A stretch of 64,000 bases of DNA from Rhizocola hellebori (GCF_016862955.1 NZ_BONY01000025.1:62001-126000); one strand, 5' to 3'. Positions 37,632-46,817 are shown, counted from the stretch's first letter. Notes: generated from the sequence alone by a model not told the origin. Numbers and translations: made by a program.

Positions 37632-39989
37632 CTAGAGGAAGTCGTTGATACAGCGCAGCACCGGCCTGCAGGTCAATGCCGCCGGGTCAAGGGATTGATC
37701 GGTGCGGACAAAGAAGGTGGTGGTCTGGCCCGCAAGCAGCGTCACCAATGCGTTGTCCACAGTGGACGCTGGATCGAGTCGATCGGGGAACAGGCATAGA
37801 TCGCGCAGGATGGTGCGGGCGGTCACGGTCACCTTCATTCCGCCATGGACCGGCTCGGCATCGGCCTGGTAGGCCGCGGCGGGATAGGCCAGCTCGCGGT
37901 CTTCGGCGAAGAAATGAAACGTGCGGTAGCCTTCGGTCTCGGCCACCAACAGCTCACCCTTTGGATCGCCAGGCATGCACACATCGGCGGGCAGCCGGAC
38001 GGTCGCCGAAGCCCTGGGCGCGACGTCGAGATTCGCCGTCATCTCACCGAATTTCGATCCGTCCAGACCCAGTCGCGATACGGTCAGCCGCGAGGTCCAT
38101 CGGTCGGGCGAGTCGTTCACCGCCACCACGGACAGATCCGGCTGGATCGTGATCAGCCGGTCGGCGAACGCGTTGCGAAGGGCGTACCAGAGCGGCTTGA
38201 GCCGGCCGTCGCCGTCGATGGCCGCCCAGGAGGTCACCGGCCAGCAGTCGTTGAGCTGCCAGACGATGGCACCCATGCAGATCGGGCTCAACGCCCGGAA
38301 CCGCTCTACACCAAGGGTTATCGCCCGCGCCTGGTTCACCTGCGTGTAGTAGAGGTAGTCATCGCTGTCTTTGGGTGGCGGCAGGTGGGCGTCGAGGCCC
38401 CGTTGCAGCTTCAGCGCTCCGTCGATCGCCTTCTGGTGCTCACCCTTGGCCAGGGTGGCGAACGCCGGAGGCGCTTGATAGCCGAATTCGGCGACGAATC
38501 GTGGGGTGTAGGCACGATATTGGGTGTAGTCATGGGTGTTCCAGACGTCCCAGATGTGCATGCTGCCGTGCGCGGGATCGTTGGGATGCAGTTGCGGCGA
38601 ACCGGAGTAGGGGCTGCCCGGCCAGTACGGACGCGTGGGGTCCAGCTGCGCCACTACCTTTGGCAGCGTTTCATGGTAGTAGCCGCTCCCCCACGACTTG
38701 CCGTCGAGCTGGTCCGGCCAGCCCCAGTCCGCGTGGCCCCAGAGACATTCGTTGTTTCCCGTCCACAGGACCAAACTAGGGTGCGGCGTGAGCCGCGCGA
38801 CGTTGTCTCTTGCCTCGGCCAGCACTTCCGAGGCGAAGGGTTCCTCCTCCGGGTACGCGGCGCAGGAGAAGAGGAAGTCTTGCCCGACCATGAGGCCGAA
38901 CTCATCGGCCAGATCGTAGAACTCCTCCGACTCGTAGAGGCCGCCGCCCCAGATTCGCAAGTAGTTCAGGTTCGCCTGGCAGGCCTGGGTCAGCCGCTGG
39001 GCGAGCCGATCGCGGGTGATCCGGGACGGAAAACAATCGTCGGGAATCCAGTTCGCGCCGCGGACGAAGACCGGCACCTCGTTGACCACCAAGGTGTACG
39101 GGGTCCCGTGCTCGTCGGGAGTGGTGTCCAGCCGCACCGAGCGAAACCCGATCGGGCGAGACCAGCTGTCCAGCCTTTTCCCCGAAGCATCCGACAACAC
39201 CACTTCGAGCACGTAACGTGCCTGCTCGCCGTAGCCGCGAGGCCACCACAGCCGCGGATCGGTCACTGTCAGCGTGACCGAGGACTCAGCGTGGCCGGAT
39301 GGAATCTCCGTCTGTGCGGCCTGGCCCCCGATGGTCGCGCTCAGGATGAGCGGCCCTTCCCCGTCCAGCCGAACCTGGACATCGACCGTGCCCAAACCGG
39401 AAGTCACCGTCGTGAGTGGACGGACTTCGGCCAGGCGCGCCACCGACCACGAGCGCAGCCCGATCGGCCGCCAAATTCCCGCCGTGACCAGGGTCGGGCC
39501 CCAGTCCCAGCCGAAGTTGCAGGCCATCTTCCGGACCAGGTTGTAAGGCTCGGTGTAGGCCGCGGGCCGTGCTCCAAGCTCTTCCTGCCACTTTTGGGTG
39601 TAAGGGTAAACGGAGCCGAACGTTATAGACAGCTCATTGGTACCCACCTGAAGAAGCTCTTTGACGGCAAAGCGATAACGCCGATGCATGTTGGCGGTCT
39701 GCCCGACCCCAACCCCGTTGAGCTCTATGGAGGCCAGCGTGTCGAGCCCGTCACACTCCAGATCGACAAAGTCTGAGCCATCGTCGTGCCACTCGAACGT
39801 GGTGCGGTAGGTCCATTCGGCTTTGCCTATCCAGTCGAGGTCGCTCTCGTTGTCGCCCAGATAGGGGTCGGGGATGTGACCGCCGCTCATCAGGTCGAGA
39901 TGCACACAGCCCGGCACCCGTGCGGAAACCCGGTCGTATCCCGCGCCCGACAATGTCCAGCCTTCGTCGAGCGGACGGTAGGAAGTCAT
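37632..39989 (-). CDS. GH2 beta-mannosidase
   Basis: A 785-residue glycoside hydrolase family 2 enzyme without a signal peptide, so it acts inside the cell. It has the N-terminal sugar-binding jelly roll (DGLDTLASIELNGVGVGQT) and FGWDWGP. In the TIM barrel the acid/base is Glu414 (TGNNECLWG) and the nucleophile Glu501 (FVAEFGYQ). It removes terminal beta-mannose from imported manno-oligosaccharides. The ATG at 39989 overlaps the stop of the ABC ATPase gene (ATGA); the longer open frame is inside that gene. Confidence 0.9.
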   Translation of the reverse strand: MTSYRPLDEGWTLSGAGYDRVSARVPGCVHLDLMSGGHIPDPYLGDNESDLDWIGKAEWTYRTTFEWHDDGSDFVDLECDGLDTLASIELNGVGVGQTANMHRRYRFAVKELLQVGTNELSITFGSVYPYTQKWQEELGARPAAYTEPYNLVRKMACNFGWDWGPTLVTAGIWRPIGLRSWSVARLAEVRPLTTVTSGLGTVDVQVRLDGEGPLILSATIGGQAAQTEIPSGHAESSVTLTVTDPRLWWPRGYGEQARYVLEVVLSDASGKRLDSWSRPIGFRSVRLDTTPDEHGTPYTLVVNEVPVFVRGANWIPDDCFPSRITRDRLAQRLTQACQANLNYLRIWGGGLYESEEFYDLADEFGLMVGQDFLFSCAAYPEEEPFASEVLAEARDNVARLTPHPSLVLWTGNNECLWGHADWGWPDQLDGKSWGSGYYHETLPKVVAQLDPTRPYWPGSPYSGSPQLHPNDPAHGSMHIWDVWNTHDYTQYRAYTPRFVAEFGYQAPPAFATLAKGEHQKAIDGALKLQRGLDAHLPPPKDSDDYLYYTQVNQARAITLGVERFRALSPICMGAIVWQLNDCWPVTSWAAIDGDGRLKPLWYALRNAFADRLITIQPDLSVVAVNDSPDRWTSRLTVSRLGLDGSKFGEMTANLDVAPRASATVRLPADVCMPGDPKGELLVAETEGYRTFHFFAEDRELAYPAAAYQADAEPVHGGMKVTVTARTILRDLCLFPDRLDPASTVDNALVTLLAGQTTTFFVRTDQSLDPAALTCRPVLRCINDFL

Positions 39990-40774
39990 GCCATGTCCCA
40001 TTTCCGGTGCAGCTGCGGCACTGAGGCCAACAGCATCTTGGTGTAGTCGTGCTTCGGATTCGCGAACACCTCGGTGGTCGGGCCGATCTCCACGACCTCG
40101 CCGCGGCGCAGGATCACCGAGCGATCGCTGAGGTAGTGCCCCAGCGACAGATCGTGGGTGATGAACAGGATGCCGAGGCCGCGCTCCTTGAGCTCTGCCA
40201 ACAGGTTCAGCACATCTATCCGGGTGGAAGCGTCGAGCATGCTGATAATCTCGTCGGCCACCAGCAGCTCGATGTCCAGCAGGAGCGCCCGCGCGATGAG
40301 TAACCGCTGCAGCTGCCCGCCGCTGAGCTGATGCGGATACTTTCCGAGCACCTGGCCGGGATCGAGGCGAACCGCGTCCAGGGACTCCTCCAGCTTTGTG
40401 CGCCACTGGCTCGCGGAAACGCCCGGGAAGAAGGAATCCCGGATCATATGCAGCACGCGATCGGCTTTGAAGATCGGGTTGTAGCTGCTGAACGGGTCCT
40501 GGAAGACGCCCTGAACCTTCTTGCGGTAGGCCTTCAGGCGCGCGCCGGTGTGGCGGGAGACGTCTGTGCCGTCAAAGACTATGCGGCCCTTGGTGACCGA
40601 GGCCAGCCGCAGCACCATCCGCCCGATCGTCGATTTGCCGCTGCCGCTCTCGCCGATCAGCGACACCACCTCGCCCGGGCCAACGGCGAAGCTCACCTCC
40701 TGGACAGCGGTCAGCTCCCGGCCGCCGAAGGCGCCCACCTTGTAAACCTTGGAAATCGCTTCCAGCGTCAGCAT
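39986..40774 (-). CDS. Oligosaccharide/peptide ABC transporter ATPase (DppF-like)
   Basis: A 262-residue ATP-binding subunit. Walker A is GESGSGKST, the signature is LSGGQLQRLLIARAL, and Walker B LLVADEIISMLD has I-I where P-T is usual. The H-loop is FITHDLS. The start at 40774 shares one base with the stop of the partner ATPase. It belongs to the peptide/nickel-type family, which in several bacteria imports oligosaccharides; the neighbours indicate manno-oligosaccharides. Confidence 0.88.
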   Translation of the reverse strand: MLTLEAISKVYKVGAFGGRELTAVQEVSFAVGPGEVVSLIGESGSGKSTIGRMVLRLASVTKGRIVFDGTDVSRHTGARLKAYRKKVQGVFQDPFSSYNPIFKADRVLHMIRDSFFPGVSASQWRTKLEESLDAVRLDPGQVLGKYPHQLSGGQLQRLLIARALLLDIELLVADEIISMLDASTRIDVLNLLAELKERGLGILFITHDLSLGHYLSDRSVILRRGEVVEIGPTTEVFANPKHDYTKMLLASVPQLHRKWDMA

Positions 40775-41724
40775 CACATCGCCTTCCAGCAGGCGACCTC
40801 GTGGCCGCGTTCCACCTCGACGAAGGGCGGCTCCTCCGCGCATTTGTCGAACGCGAGCGGACACCGATCGCGGAACCGGCACCCGCTGGGCGGGTCGAGC
40901 AGGCCGGGCGGGCGGCCCGGGATCCCGACGAGCCGACGTTCCGCGTACCGCACGCCCACCTCGGGCAGCGATGAGATCAGCAGCCGCGTGTAGGGATGGC
41001 GGGGCTCTTTGACGACCTTGTCGGCCGGAGCCTTTTCAGCCAGCTTCCCGGCGTACATCACCATGATGGTGTCGGCGATCTGGTAAACCAGCGACAAGTC
41101 GTGGGTCACCACGATCATGCTCTTGACGAAGCCGCGATCGCGGAACTGGACCAGGGTTTCGGCCACCGCCCGCTGGGTCGACACGTCGAGCGCCGAGGTG
41201 ACCTCGTCGGCGATGAGCAGCGAGGGATCGAGCAGGGTCGAGAGCACCATCACCGTGCGCTGTTTCATCCCGCCCGAAAGCTCGATCGGGTAGTTGTTCA
41301 GAACGTCTGGGGACAGGCCCACCAGCGCCAGGCGCCTCTCCAGCTCGGGGAGCAGGACGCGATAGGAAAAGCCGCGGGAGCGGACCAGCTCGGCGATCAT
41401 TTTCCCGATTTTGCGGGTCGGGTTGAGCGCGCTCATCGCGTATTGCGGGATCAGCGACACCTCGGCGAACCTGTACTTGTTCATCGCCTCGTGATCGGTG
41501 AGCGGCAGCATCTTCCCGTCAAGCTCGACGCTTCCCGCCACCAGCTTCATCCGGCTGTCCAGGCGGATCAGGCTCTTCGACAGGGTGGACTTGCCGCAGC
41601 CCGACTCGCCCGCCAGGCCCATGATCTCGCCATCGGCCACCTCGAAGGTGGCCCCGTCGAGGGCTTTGACGTCGCCGCGCATGGTCCGGTAATACACCCG
41701 GAGGTTCTCAACTCGCAGGCCCAC
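40774..41724 (-). CDS. Oligosaccharide/peptide ABC transporter ATPase (DppD-like)
   Basis: A 316-residue ATPase. Walker A is GESGCGKST, the Q-loop region IPQYAMSALNPT, the signature LSGGMKQRTVMV and Walker B LLIADEVTSALD. A C-terminal oligopeptide-transporter extension carries three cysteines (GCRFRDRCPLAFDKC) that in this family may hold an Fe-S or metal site. It starts 4 nt after the permease stop and pairs with the following ATPase to form the heteromeric motor. Confidence 0.9.
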   Translation of the reverse strand: MGLRVENLRVYYRTMRGDVKALDGATFEVADGEIMGLAGESGCGKSTLSKSLIRLDSRMKLVAGSVELDGKMLPLTDHEAMNKYRFAEVSLIPQYAMSALNPTRKIGKMIAELVRSRGFSYRVLLPELERRLALVGLSPDVLNNYPIELSGGMKQRTVMVLSTLLDPSLLIADEVTSALDVSTQRAVAETLVQFRDRGFVKSMIVVTHDLSLVYQIADTIMVMYAGKLAEKAPADKVVKEPRHPYTRLLISSLPEVGVRYAERRLVGIPGRPPGLLDPPSGCRFRDRCPLAFDKCAEEPPFVEVERGHEVACWKAM

Positions 41725-41728
41725 CGGC

Positions 41729-42568
41729 TCACATCTCCCTCAGCTTGGGATTGAACACCTCGTCTAGGCCGACGTTCATGACATAGAGCGCGCCGACGAT
41801 GGCGGTGATGCCGAGCCCGGGCGGGACGAACCACCACCACAGTCCTAAATGGAGCGCGCTCCACTGCACAGCGTTGTTCATCATCAGGCCCAGCGAGATA
41901 GATTCCGTCGGGCCCAGACCGATGAAGTCGAGCGTCGCGGCGAAAAGCACCGACCCGCCGAAGAGCAGGATGAAGGTCAGCAGCAGGTAGGAGCTCATGT
42001 TCGGCGCTATTTCGCGGCGGATGATGGTCAGCGGCCGCAGCCCGGAGAGCCGGGCCAGGTCGACGAACTCGCGTGAACGCAGCGAAAGCGTTTGCGCCCG
42101 CACGGCCCGAGCCACCCACGGCCAAGAGAAGAGGCCGATGAAAAGTGCCTGGGCGGGAACGCTTTTGATCCCGATGTAGGTGTGCAGGATGATCAGCACC
42201 GCCAGCGCCGGCAACACCAGGACGATGTTGGTGAGCATGTTGAGCGCCTCGTCGACTATCCCACCGCGATACCCGGCGACGAACCCGATCGTCATACCCA
42301 CGATCGCCGCTATCCCGCCGCCGAGCAGGCCGACGAGAAACGTGGAACGCAGGCCGTTGGCGAACTGCAGGAAGATGTCCTGCCCGAAGGTGGTGGTGCC
42401 GAACCAGTATTCGCCCGACGGCGGCGCGGCCGGGGGGCCCACATAGTCGTTGGGGCCGTGGTCGGTGAAGAGCGGGGCGATGAGGCCCAGCAGGAGGAAG
42501 GCGAGGATCACCGCGAACCCGCCGACCACCTTGCGGTTGCGGAAGGCGAAATATAGCTCGGTTCTCAT
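41729..42568 (-). CDS. ABC transporter permease (DppC-like)
   Basis: A 279-residue inner-membrane permease with about six hydrophobic segments. The cytoplasmic coupling (EAA) loop is DLARLSGLRPLTIIRREIAPN. The N-terminal helix (GGFAVILAFLLLGLIAPLF) is typical of DppC-type subunits. The ATG at 42568 overlaps the stop of the other permease (ATGA). Confidence 0.9.
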   Translation of the reverse strand: MRTELYFAFRNRKVVGGFAVILAFLLLGLIAPLFTDHGPNDYVGPPAAPPSGEYWFGTTTFGQDIFLQFANGLRSTFLVGLLGGGIAAIVGMTIGFVAGYRGGIVDEALNMLTNIVLVLPALAVLIILHTYIGIKSVPAQALFIGLFSWPWVARAVRAQTLSLRSREFVDLARLSGLRPLTIIRREIAPNMSSYLLLTFILLFGGSVLFAATLDFIGLGPTESISLGLMMNNAVQWSALHLGLWWWFVPPGLGITAIVGALYVMNVGLDEVFNPKLREM

Positions 42569-43560
42569 GCTGTCCCACCTTGCAAACCGGTCCGCGTCCG
42601 CGGATCCACCAGGACATAAATGATGTCGATGATGAAGTTCGCCAGCAGAACGCCGATCACGATGAACAGGAAGACGCCCTGCAGCAGGAAGAAGTCTTGG
42701 TTCTGGATCGCTTGCAGGATCAGGTAACCCAGGCCCGGGTAGGCAAAGACAATCTCGGTCACCAGAGCGCCTGCGACCAGTACCCCCAATTGCAAAGCCA
42801 AACCGGTCAACTGCGGAAGCATGGCGTTGCGGAAGGCGTATCGGCGAATCAGCTTTCTCGGCGTGCCGAGGGCCTCCAGATAGTTGGCGTAATCGGCTTC
42901 CAGCTCGTAGATGATCAGGTTTCGCATGCCGATCGCCCAGCCGCCGAACGCCACCAGAAAGAGCGATAGGAAGGGCAGGAACCAATGGGTGAAGGCATTG
43001 GCTATAAAGCCGACGGTGAAGCTTGGCCGCAACGCGAAGCTATAGCCACCCGCGATCGGGAAGATGCCCATGACTATGCCGAGGCTCCAGGCAAGCAGGA
43101 TGCCCAGCCACATATAGGGTGTCGCCGTGAGCACGTAACCCAGCGGCAGCACCGTGTTGTCGAGCCACTTGCGCCGAGCGGCAAGCGCCCCCACCTTGTT
43201 CCCGGCCACCCAGCTCAACAGGATCGAGGGGATGAGCAGGGCCAAGGTGTAGGGCACCGCCTTGAGGATGACCCCGGTGACCGGAGCGGGAAACAACCAG
43301 ACGCTGATCCCCATGTTGCCCTGCAACAGCTCTGACCAATAGTTGAGGTACTGCTGCCAGAGCGGGACGTCGAGGCCGAAGACGTTCTCGTAGTACTCGC
43401 GCATCGGCGCGAGTGACTCTGGATTGGACACCGAGCTGCGGGTCAGCATGCGCAGCACCGGATCTCCGGGCATAAACCGCGGTATCAGCCAGTTGAGTGT
43501 CACCGCAACGATGAACGTCAGCAGGTAGATGAGCGATTTACGCCCGAAGTACCGGTGCAT
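42565..43560 (-). CDS. ABC transporter permease (DppB-like)
   Basis: A 331-residue permease with about six membrane segments. It shows the DppB hallmark N-terminus (LTFIVAVTLNWLIPRFMPGDP) and the EAA loop YLEALGTPRKLIRRYAFRNA. It is placed directly after the solute-binding protein gene (9-nt gap) and overlaps the second permease. Confidence 0.9.
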   Translation of the reverse strand: MHRYFGRKSLIYLLTFIVAVTLNWLIPRFMPGDPVLRMLTRSSVSNPESLAPMREYYENVFGLDVPLWQQYLNYWSELLQGNMGISVWLFPAPVTGVILKAVPYTLALLIPSILLSWVAGNKVGALAARRKWLDNTVLPLGYVLTATPYMWLGILLAWSLGIVMGIFPIAGGYSFALRPSFTVGFIANAFTHWFLPFLSLFLVAFGGWAIGMRNLIIYELEADYANYLEALGTPRKLIRRYAFRNAMLPQLTGLALQLGVLVAGALVTEIVFAYPGLGYLILQAIQNQDFFLLQGVFLFIVIGVLLANFIIDIIYVLVDPRTRTGLQGGTA

Positions 43561-43569
43561 CGCGAGCTC

Positions 43570-45288
43570 CTACTTTCCGACGGGCTTGAGGTCGCAAAGC
43601 ATGTAGATGGATCCCTTTTCCCAGAAGTTGTTCCAGGTGGTCGGGAAGTGCTTCGGCGCGCCGGAGGCCGAGGAGGGCCAGTTGGTCCAGACCGTGTCGT
43701 TGGCCTGCGCCCACAATCCGTTGTACCAAAGCGGGATCACCGGCAGCTCACGCAGCGAGATTTTCTGCAGCTCGCTGAGCGTGGTCTTGAAAGCGGGATC
43801 GTTGCTCGCCGTGCGGGACAGCTTCTGCACCAGATCCCACGCCTGCTGGTTGGAGTAGCGCTCGAAGTTGGCGTTGAACTGCTGCGCCTGAACAGGCATC
43901 TGGAAGATGTAGTTGTACCAGGTCCAGGGGGTGTTGCTGACCTCGGTCCAGTTGTTGATGACCAGGTCGAAGTTGCCTGCGGTACGCGCGTCGTCGAGCG
44001 CACCCGAGTCCGGGAACTCGGGCACCACGTTGATCCCGGCTGCCTGGGCGCCGGCGCTGATCACGCGGATGGACTCCATCCAGTCGGTCCAGCCGGCCGG
44101 AACTATGAGCGACAGTTTGATCGGGGCACCGCTTGGCGTCTCGACGAAACCGTCACCGTTGCGATCGGTGTAACCGGCCTGTGCCAGGATGCTCTTCGCT
44201 CCCGCGGTGTCGAACTTGAAGCCGAGCTCCGAAACGGCCGCTTGATCGACATAGCTGTCCCACGTCGGCAAAAGGCCGGTGGCGTTGGACTGCTTGACAA
44301 TCTTGCCGTAAACGCCCTCGACGATCTTCTTCGTGTCGACAGAGGAGGCGAGGGCCTTACGGAACGCGGCATCGTTCAGCGGCGCCTTGGTGGTGTTCGG
44401 AATCAGGACCGCTGTGTTCGCCGAAAGCATGTACGGCGCTTCGGGATAGTAGGTCTTGATGTTGAACTTGCCAGACGCGAGGTTGGCGACGCCGGGAAGG
44501 AAGTTGTTGCTCAGGTCCATCTTGCCCTGCAGCAGAAGGCCGAGCGCGACCTCGTTACTGGAGTTCACGATGTCCACGATGTACTTGGGCTTGACCTCAA
44601 GCTTGAGCGCCTTGGTGGCCCACCACTCCGACTTCTTCTGCCAGACCATGCGGTCCTGGTCGTGCGTCAGGTACTCGTACGGGCCGGTGCCGATCGGCTT
44701 TTCGTTGGCCGAGGTGGTGATGTCCTTCTCCGACCGGGTGGACCAGATGTGCTTGGGAACGATGGCGTTCTCATAAAGCCAGTTGTCCCATTCTTGGTAC
44801 CGGGTGTCGGTGAACGTGAACTTGACCGTCCGCGGATCCACCACCTGCACACTGCCCAGCCAGTTCCAAAGGTTGCTGTAGGGCACGGCCTTGATCTTGC
44901 CGAGCTCTGCGGTGTAAGCCACGTCGTCGGCGACGAACGGCTTGCCGTCACCCCACTTGATGCCCTCGCGAATGGTGAGGGTGTAGGTCTTGCTGTCGGT
45001 CCATTCGCCCTTCTCGGCCAGCCAGGGGGTGAGCACCAGCTTCTCCGCGTCGAAGAGGAACAGTGTTTCGTAGGCGAGGCCGACCGTCCCCATGGCGTGC
45101 GAGGGCACGACCGGGTTCCAGCTGTTCGGCGGGCCCCATTGGGTGCCGCTGGTATAGAGCGTCTCGTTTCGCGGGTATCCGCCTGCACCGGCCGGGTTAT
45201 CCGGAGTCTTGGAATCGCCCGGGCAGGCCGAAGCGGTCATGCTGACCGCTAGCAACACGGCTGCGAACTGCGCTAACCGGCTTCGCAT
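43570..45288 (-). CDS. Solute-binding lipoprotein of the oligosaccharide ABC transporter (family 5)
   Basis: A 572-residue extracytoplasmic binding protein. The signal peptide has lipobox TASAC (lipidated Cys22). The SBP_bac_5 fold is recognised from AYETLFLFDAEKLVLTPWLA, TLTIREGIKWGDGKPFVADD and PIGTGPYEY. The ATG at 45288 has AGGAAGG 7 nt upstream; an ATG at 45303 is possible. It is the first gene of the transporter-mannosidase-mannanase operon, with a CebR-like LacI box 100 bp upstream. Context points to manno-oligosaccharides as ligand. Confidence 0.88.
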   Translation of the reverse strand: MRSRLAQFAAVLLAVSMTASACPGDSKTPDNPAGAGGYPRNETLYTSGTQWGPPNSWNPVVPSHAMGTVGLAYETLFLFDAEKLVLTPWLAEKGEWTDSKTYTLTIREGIKWGDGKPFVADDVAYTAELGKIKAVPYSNLWNWLGSVQVVDPRTVKFTFTDTRYQEWDNWLYENAIVPKHIWSTRSEKDITTSANEKPIGTGPYEYLTHDQDRMVWQKKSEWWATKALKLEVKPKYIVDIVNSSNEVALGLLLQGKMDLSNNFLPGVANLASGKFNIKTYYPEAPYMLSANTAVLIPNTTKAPLNDAAFRKALASSVDTKKIVEGVYGKIVKQSNATGLLPTWDSYVDQAAVSELGFKFDTAGAKSILAQAGYTDRNGDGFVETPSGAPIKLSLIVPAGWTDWMESIRVISAGAQAAGINVVPEFPDSGALDDARTAGNFDLVINNWTEVSNTPWTWYNYIFQMPVQAQQFNANFERYSNQQAWDLVQKLSRTASNDPAFKTTLSELQKISLRELPVIPLWYNGLWAQANDTVWTNWPSSASGAPKHFPTTWNNFWEKGSIYMLCDLKPVGK

Positions 45289-45387
45289 CGTTACCTTCCT
45301 CATTTCTTCGATGCCTACTGAACCGGATAAGTTACACCAGAGAAACACGGACGTAGTCGTTCGTCAATACATGGAACACACATTGAT

Positions 45388-45401
45388 GGGAGCGCTACCA
45401 A
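45388..45401. promoter_or_regulatory. CebR-like LacI operator upstream of the transporter operon and lacI gene
   Basis: TGGGAGCGCTACCA matches the palindrome TGGGAGCGCTCCCA at 13 of 14 positions. It lies between the divergent solute-binding protein gene and the LacI-family gene, so it can serve repression of the operon and autoregulation. Confidence 0.8.
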
Positions 45402-45440
45402 ACTGTTATCCCGGTTGCTTAACCGAGTACAGTGATCGCC

Positions 45441-46460
45441 ATGAAGCGGCCCACCATCGCCGACATCGCCCAGCGGGCGGGCGTCTCCAAGGGTGCTGTG
45501 TCCTATGCGCTCAACGGACAACCCGGGGTGAGCCCAGCAACGCGCCAGCGCATCCTCGCCATCGCTGAGGAAATCGGCTTCAACCCCAACAGCGCTGCGC
45601 GCGCGCTTTCGGCCGCCACCTCCAACGCCATCGGTCTGGCGCTTCGCCGTCCCGCGCGGATCCTCGGCATCGAGCCGTTCTTCATGGAGCTGATCAGCGG
45701 TGTGGAGGGCGAGCTGTCAGCGCGGTCCTATGCGCTGACATTGCAAGTGGTGGCCACGGTCGAGGACGAGGTGGCCGTCTACCGCCGGTGGTGGGGCGAG
45801 AGGCGCGTCGACGGCGTGCTCATCTGTGACCTGAGGGTCGACGACGAGCGGATCCCGGTGCTGGACAAGCTCCAGCTTCCCGCGGTGGTGATCGGCGGGC
45901 CCACCCATACCGGCAACCTCTCCAGCGTCTGGTCAGACGACGCGGCCGCGCTCGTCGAGACGGTGGAATACCTTGCCGCCCTTGGCCATCGGCGCATCGC
46001 CCGAGTGGGCGGCCTGCCCGACCTGCTGCACACCGAGATCCGCAGCCAAGCCTTCGCCGACGCGAGCAAGCGGCTCGGGATGACCGAGGCGATCACGGTC
46101 TCCTCCGACTACAGCGGCGAAGAGGGCGCCCGCGCGACGCGACGCCTGCTGAGCAACAGCAGACGGCCGACCGGCATCATCTACGACAACGACGTCATGG
46201 CCATTGCGGGCCTCGGCGTGGCCCAGGAGATGGGCCTGGCCGTGCCGGGCGACCTTTCCATAGTCGCGTGGGACGACTCGCCGCTGTGCCAGCTTGTCCA
46301 CCCTGCGCTGACCGCGCTCGGGCGCGACATCCCCGCCTACGGGGCGCTGGCAGCCCGCACCCTGCTCGCCGCCATCGCCCACGAGCCGACCGCTTCCTTC
46401 CAAGCCGAGCCCTCGAGGCTGACCCCGCGCGGCAGCACCGCCCCACCTCGCCGCGCCTAG
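45441..46460 (+). CDS. LacI-family repressor of the mannan locus
   Basis: A 339-residue LacI/GalR regulator. The N-terminal HTH is MKRPTIADIAQRAGVSKGAV, with the hinge helix PNSAARALSA near residues 50-60. The periplasmic-binding-protein-like effector domain follows (IVAWDDSPLCQLVHPALTA near the end). The ATG at 45441 is chosen because LacI proteins start just before the HTH; a GTG at 45432 is also in frame. It is divergent from the transporter operon. The effector is probably a manno-oligosaccharide or mannobiose. Confidence 0.88.
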   Translation: MKRPTIADIAQRAGVSKGAVSYALNGQPGVSPATRQRILAIAEEIGFNPNSAARALSAATSNAIGLALRRPARILGIEPFFMELISGVEGELSARSYALTLQVVATVEDEVAVYRRWWGERRVDGVLICDLRVDDERIPVLDKLQLPAVVIGGPTHTGNLSSVWSDDAAALVETVEYLAALGHRRIARVGGLPDLLHTEIRSQAFADASKRLGMTEAITVSSDYSGEEGARATRRLLSNSRRPTGIIYDNDVMAIAGLGVAQEMGLAVPGDLSIVAWDDSPLCQLVHPALTALGRDIPAYGALAARTLLAAIAHEPTASFQAEPSRLTPRGSTAPPRRA

Positions 46461-46463
46461 TCG

Positions 46464-46494
46464 TTGACCGCCTAACTCTGACTATATAGAGTTA
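46464..46494 (+). promoter_or_regulatory. PadR promoter and palindromic operator
   Basis: TAACTCT at 46473-46479 is repeated in inverted orientation at 46488-46494. The palindrome sits between TTGACC (46464-46469, -35-like) and overlaps TAGAGT (46487-46492, -10-like, 17-nt spacer). The GTG start at 46500 is 7 nt further on, so the transcript may be leaderless and autoregulated. Confidence 0.55.
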
Positions 46495-46499
46495 AGCGC

Positions 46500-46817
46500 G
46501 TGACGCGTACTCGCCGGCCTTCCCCGCAGACCACAGCGGTGGTATTGGCGCTGGCCCACGAGCCCTCTACCTGGCGCTACGGCTACGAGCTGTGCCGGCA
46601 GCTGGGGCTCAAACCTGGTTCGCTCTATCCGATCCTGGTGCGGTTGGCCGACCGGGGTCTGCTTGAGACGGCCTGGGACAACGATGTTCCGGCCGGCCGG
46701 CCCCCACGCCACCTCTACCGGCTGACCGGCGCCGGTCGGGCCCTGGCCACCGAACTCGCCGCGGCAGCAGCGGCATCCCCAAGCTCGGCACTGAAAGTGA
46801 GGTGGCAGGGCGCATGA
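46500..46817 (+). CDS. PadR-family transcriptional regulator
   Basis: A 105-residue winged-helix protein with the PadR core (YGYELCRQLGLKPGSLYPIL, then LADRGLLETAW and PPRHLYRLTGAGRALA). It lacks the long C-terminal dimerisation helix, as in PadR-s1 proteins. The GTG start has no ribosome binding site. Its stop overlaps the start of the membrane protein gene (ATGA). PadR genes coupled to a membrane protein usually regulate it in response to an envelope signal. Confidence 0.85.
   Translation: MTRTRRPSPQTTAVVLALAHEPSTWRYGYELCRQLGLKPGSLYPILVRLADRGLLETAWDNDVPAGRPPRHLYRLTGAGRALATELAAAAAASPSSALKVRWQGA

Noticed and set aside
37845-39776. 643-codon open frame opposite the beta-mannosidase
   Set aside because: Shadow frame; the minus strand has all GH2 catalytic residues and operon coupling.
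43555-45252. 565-codon open frame opposite the solute-binding protein
   Set aside because: Shadow frame; the minus strand has a lipobox and SBP family motifs.
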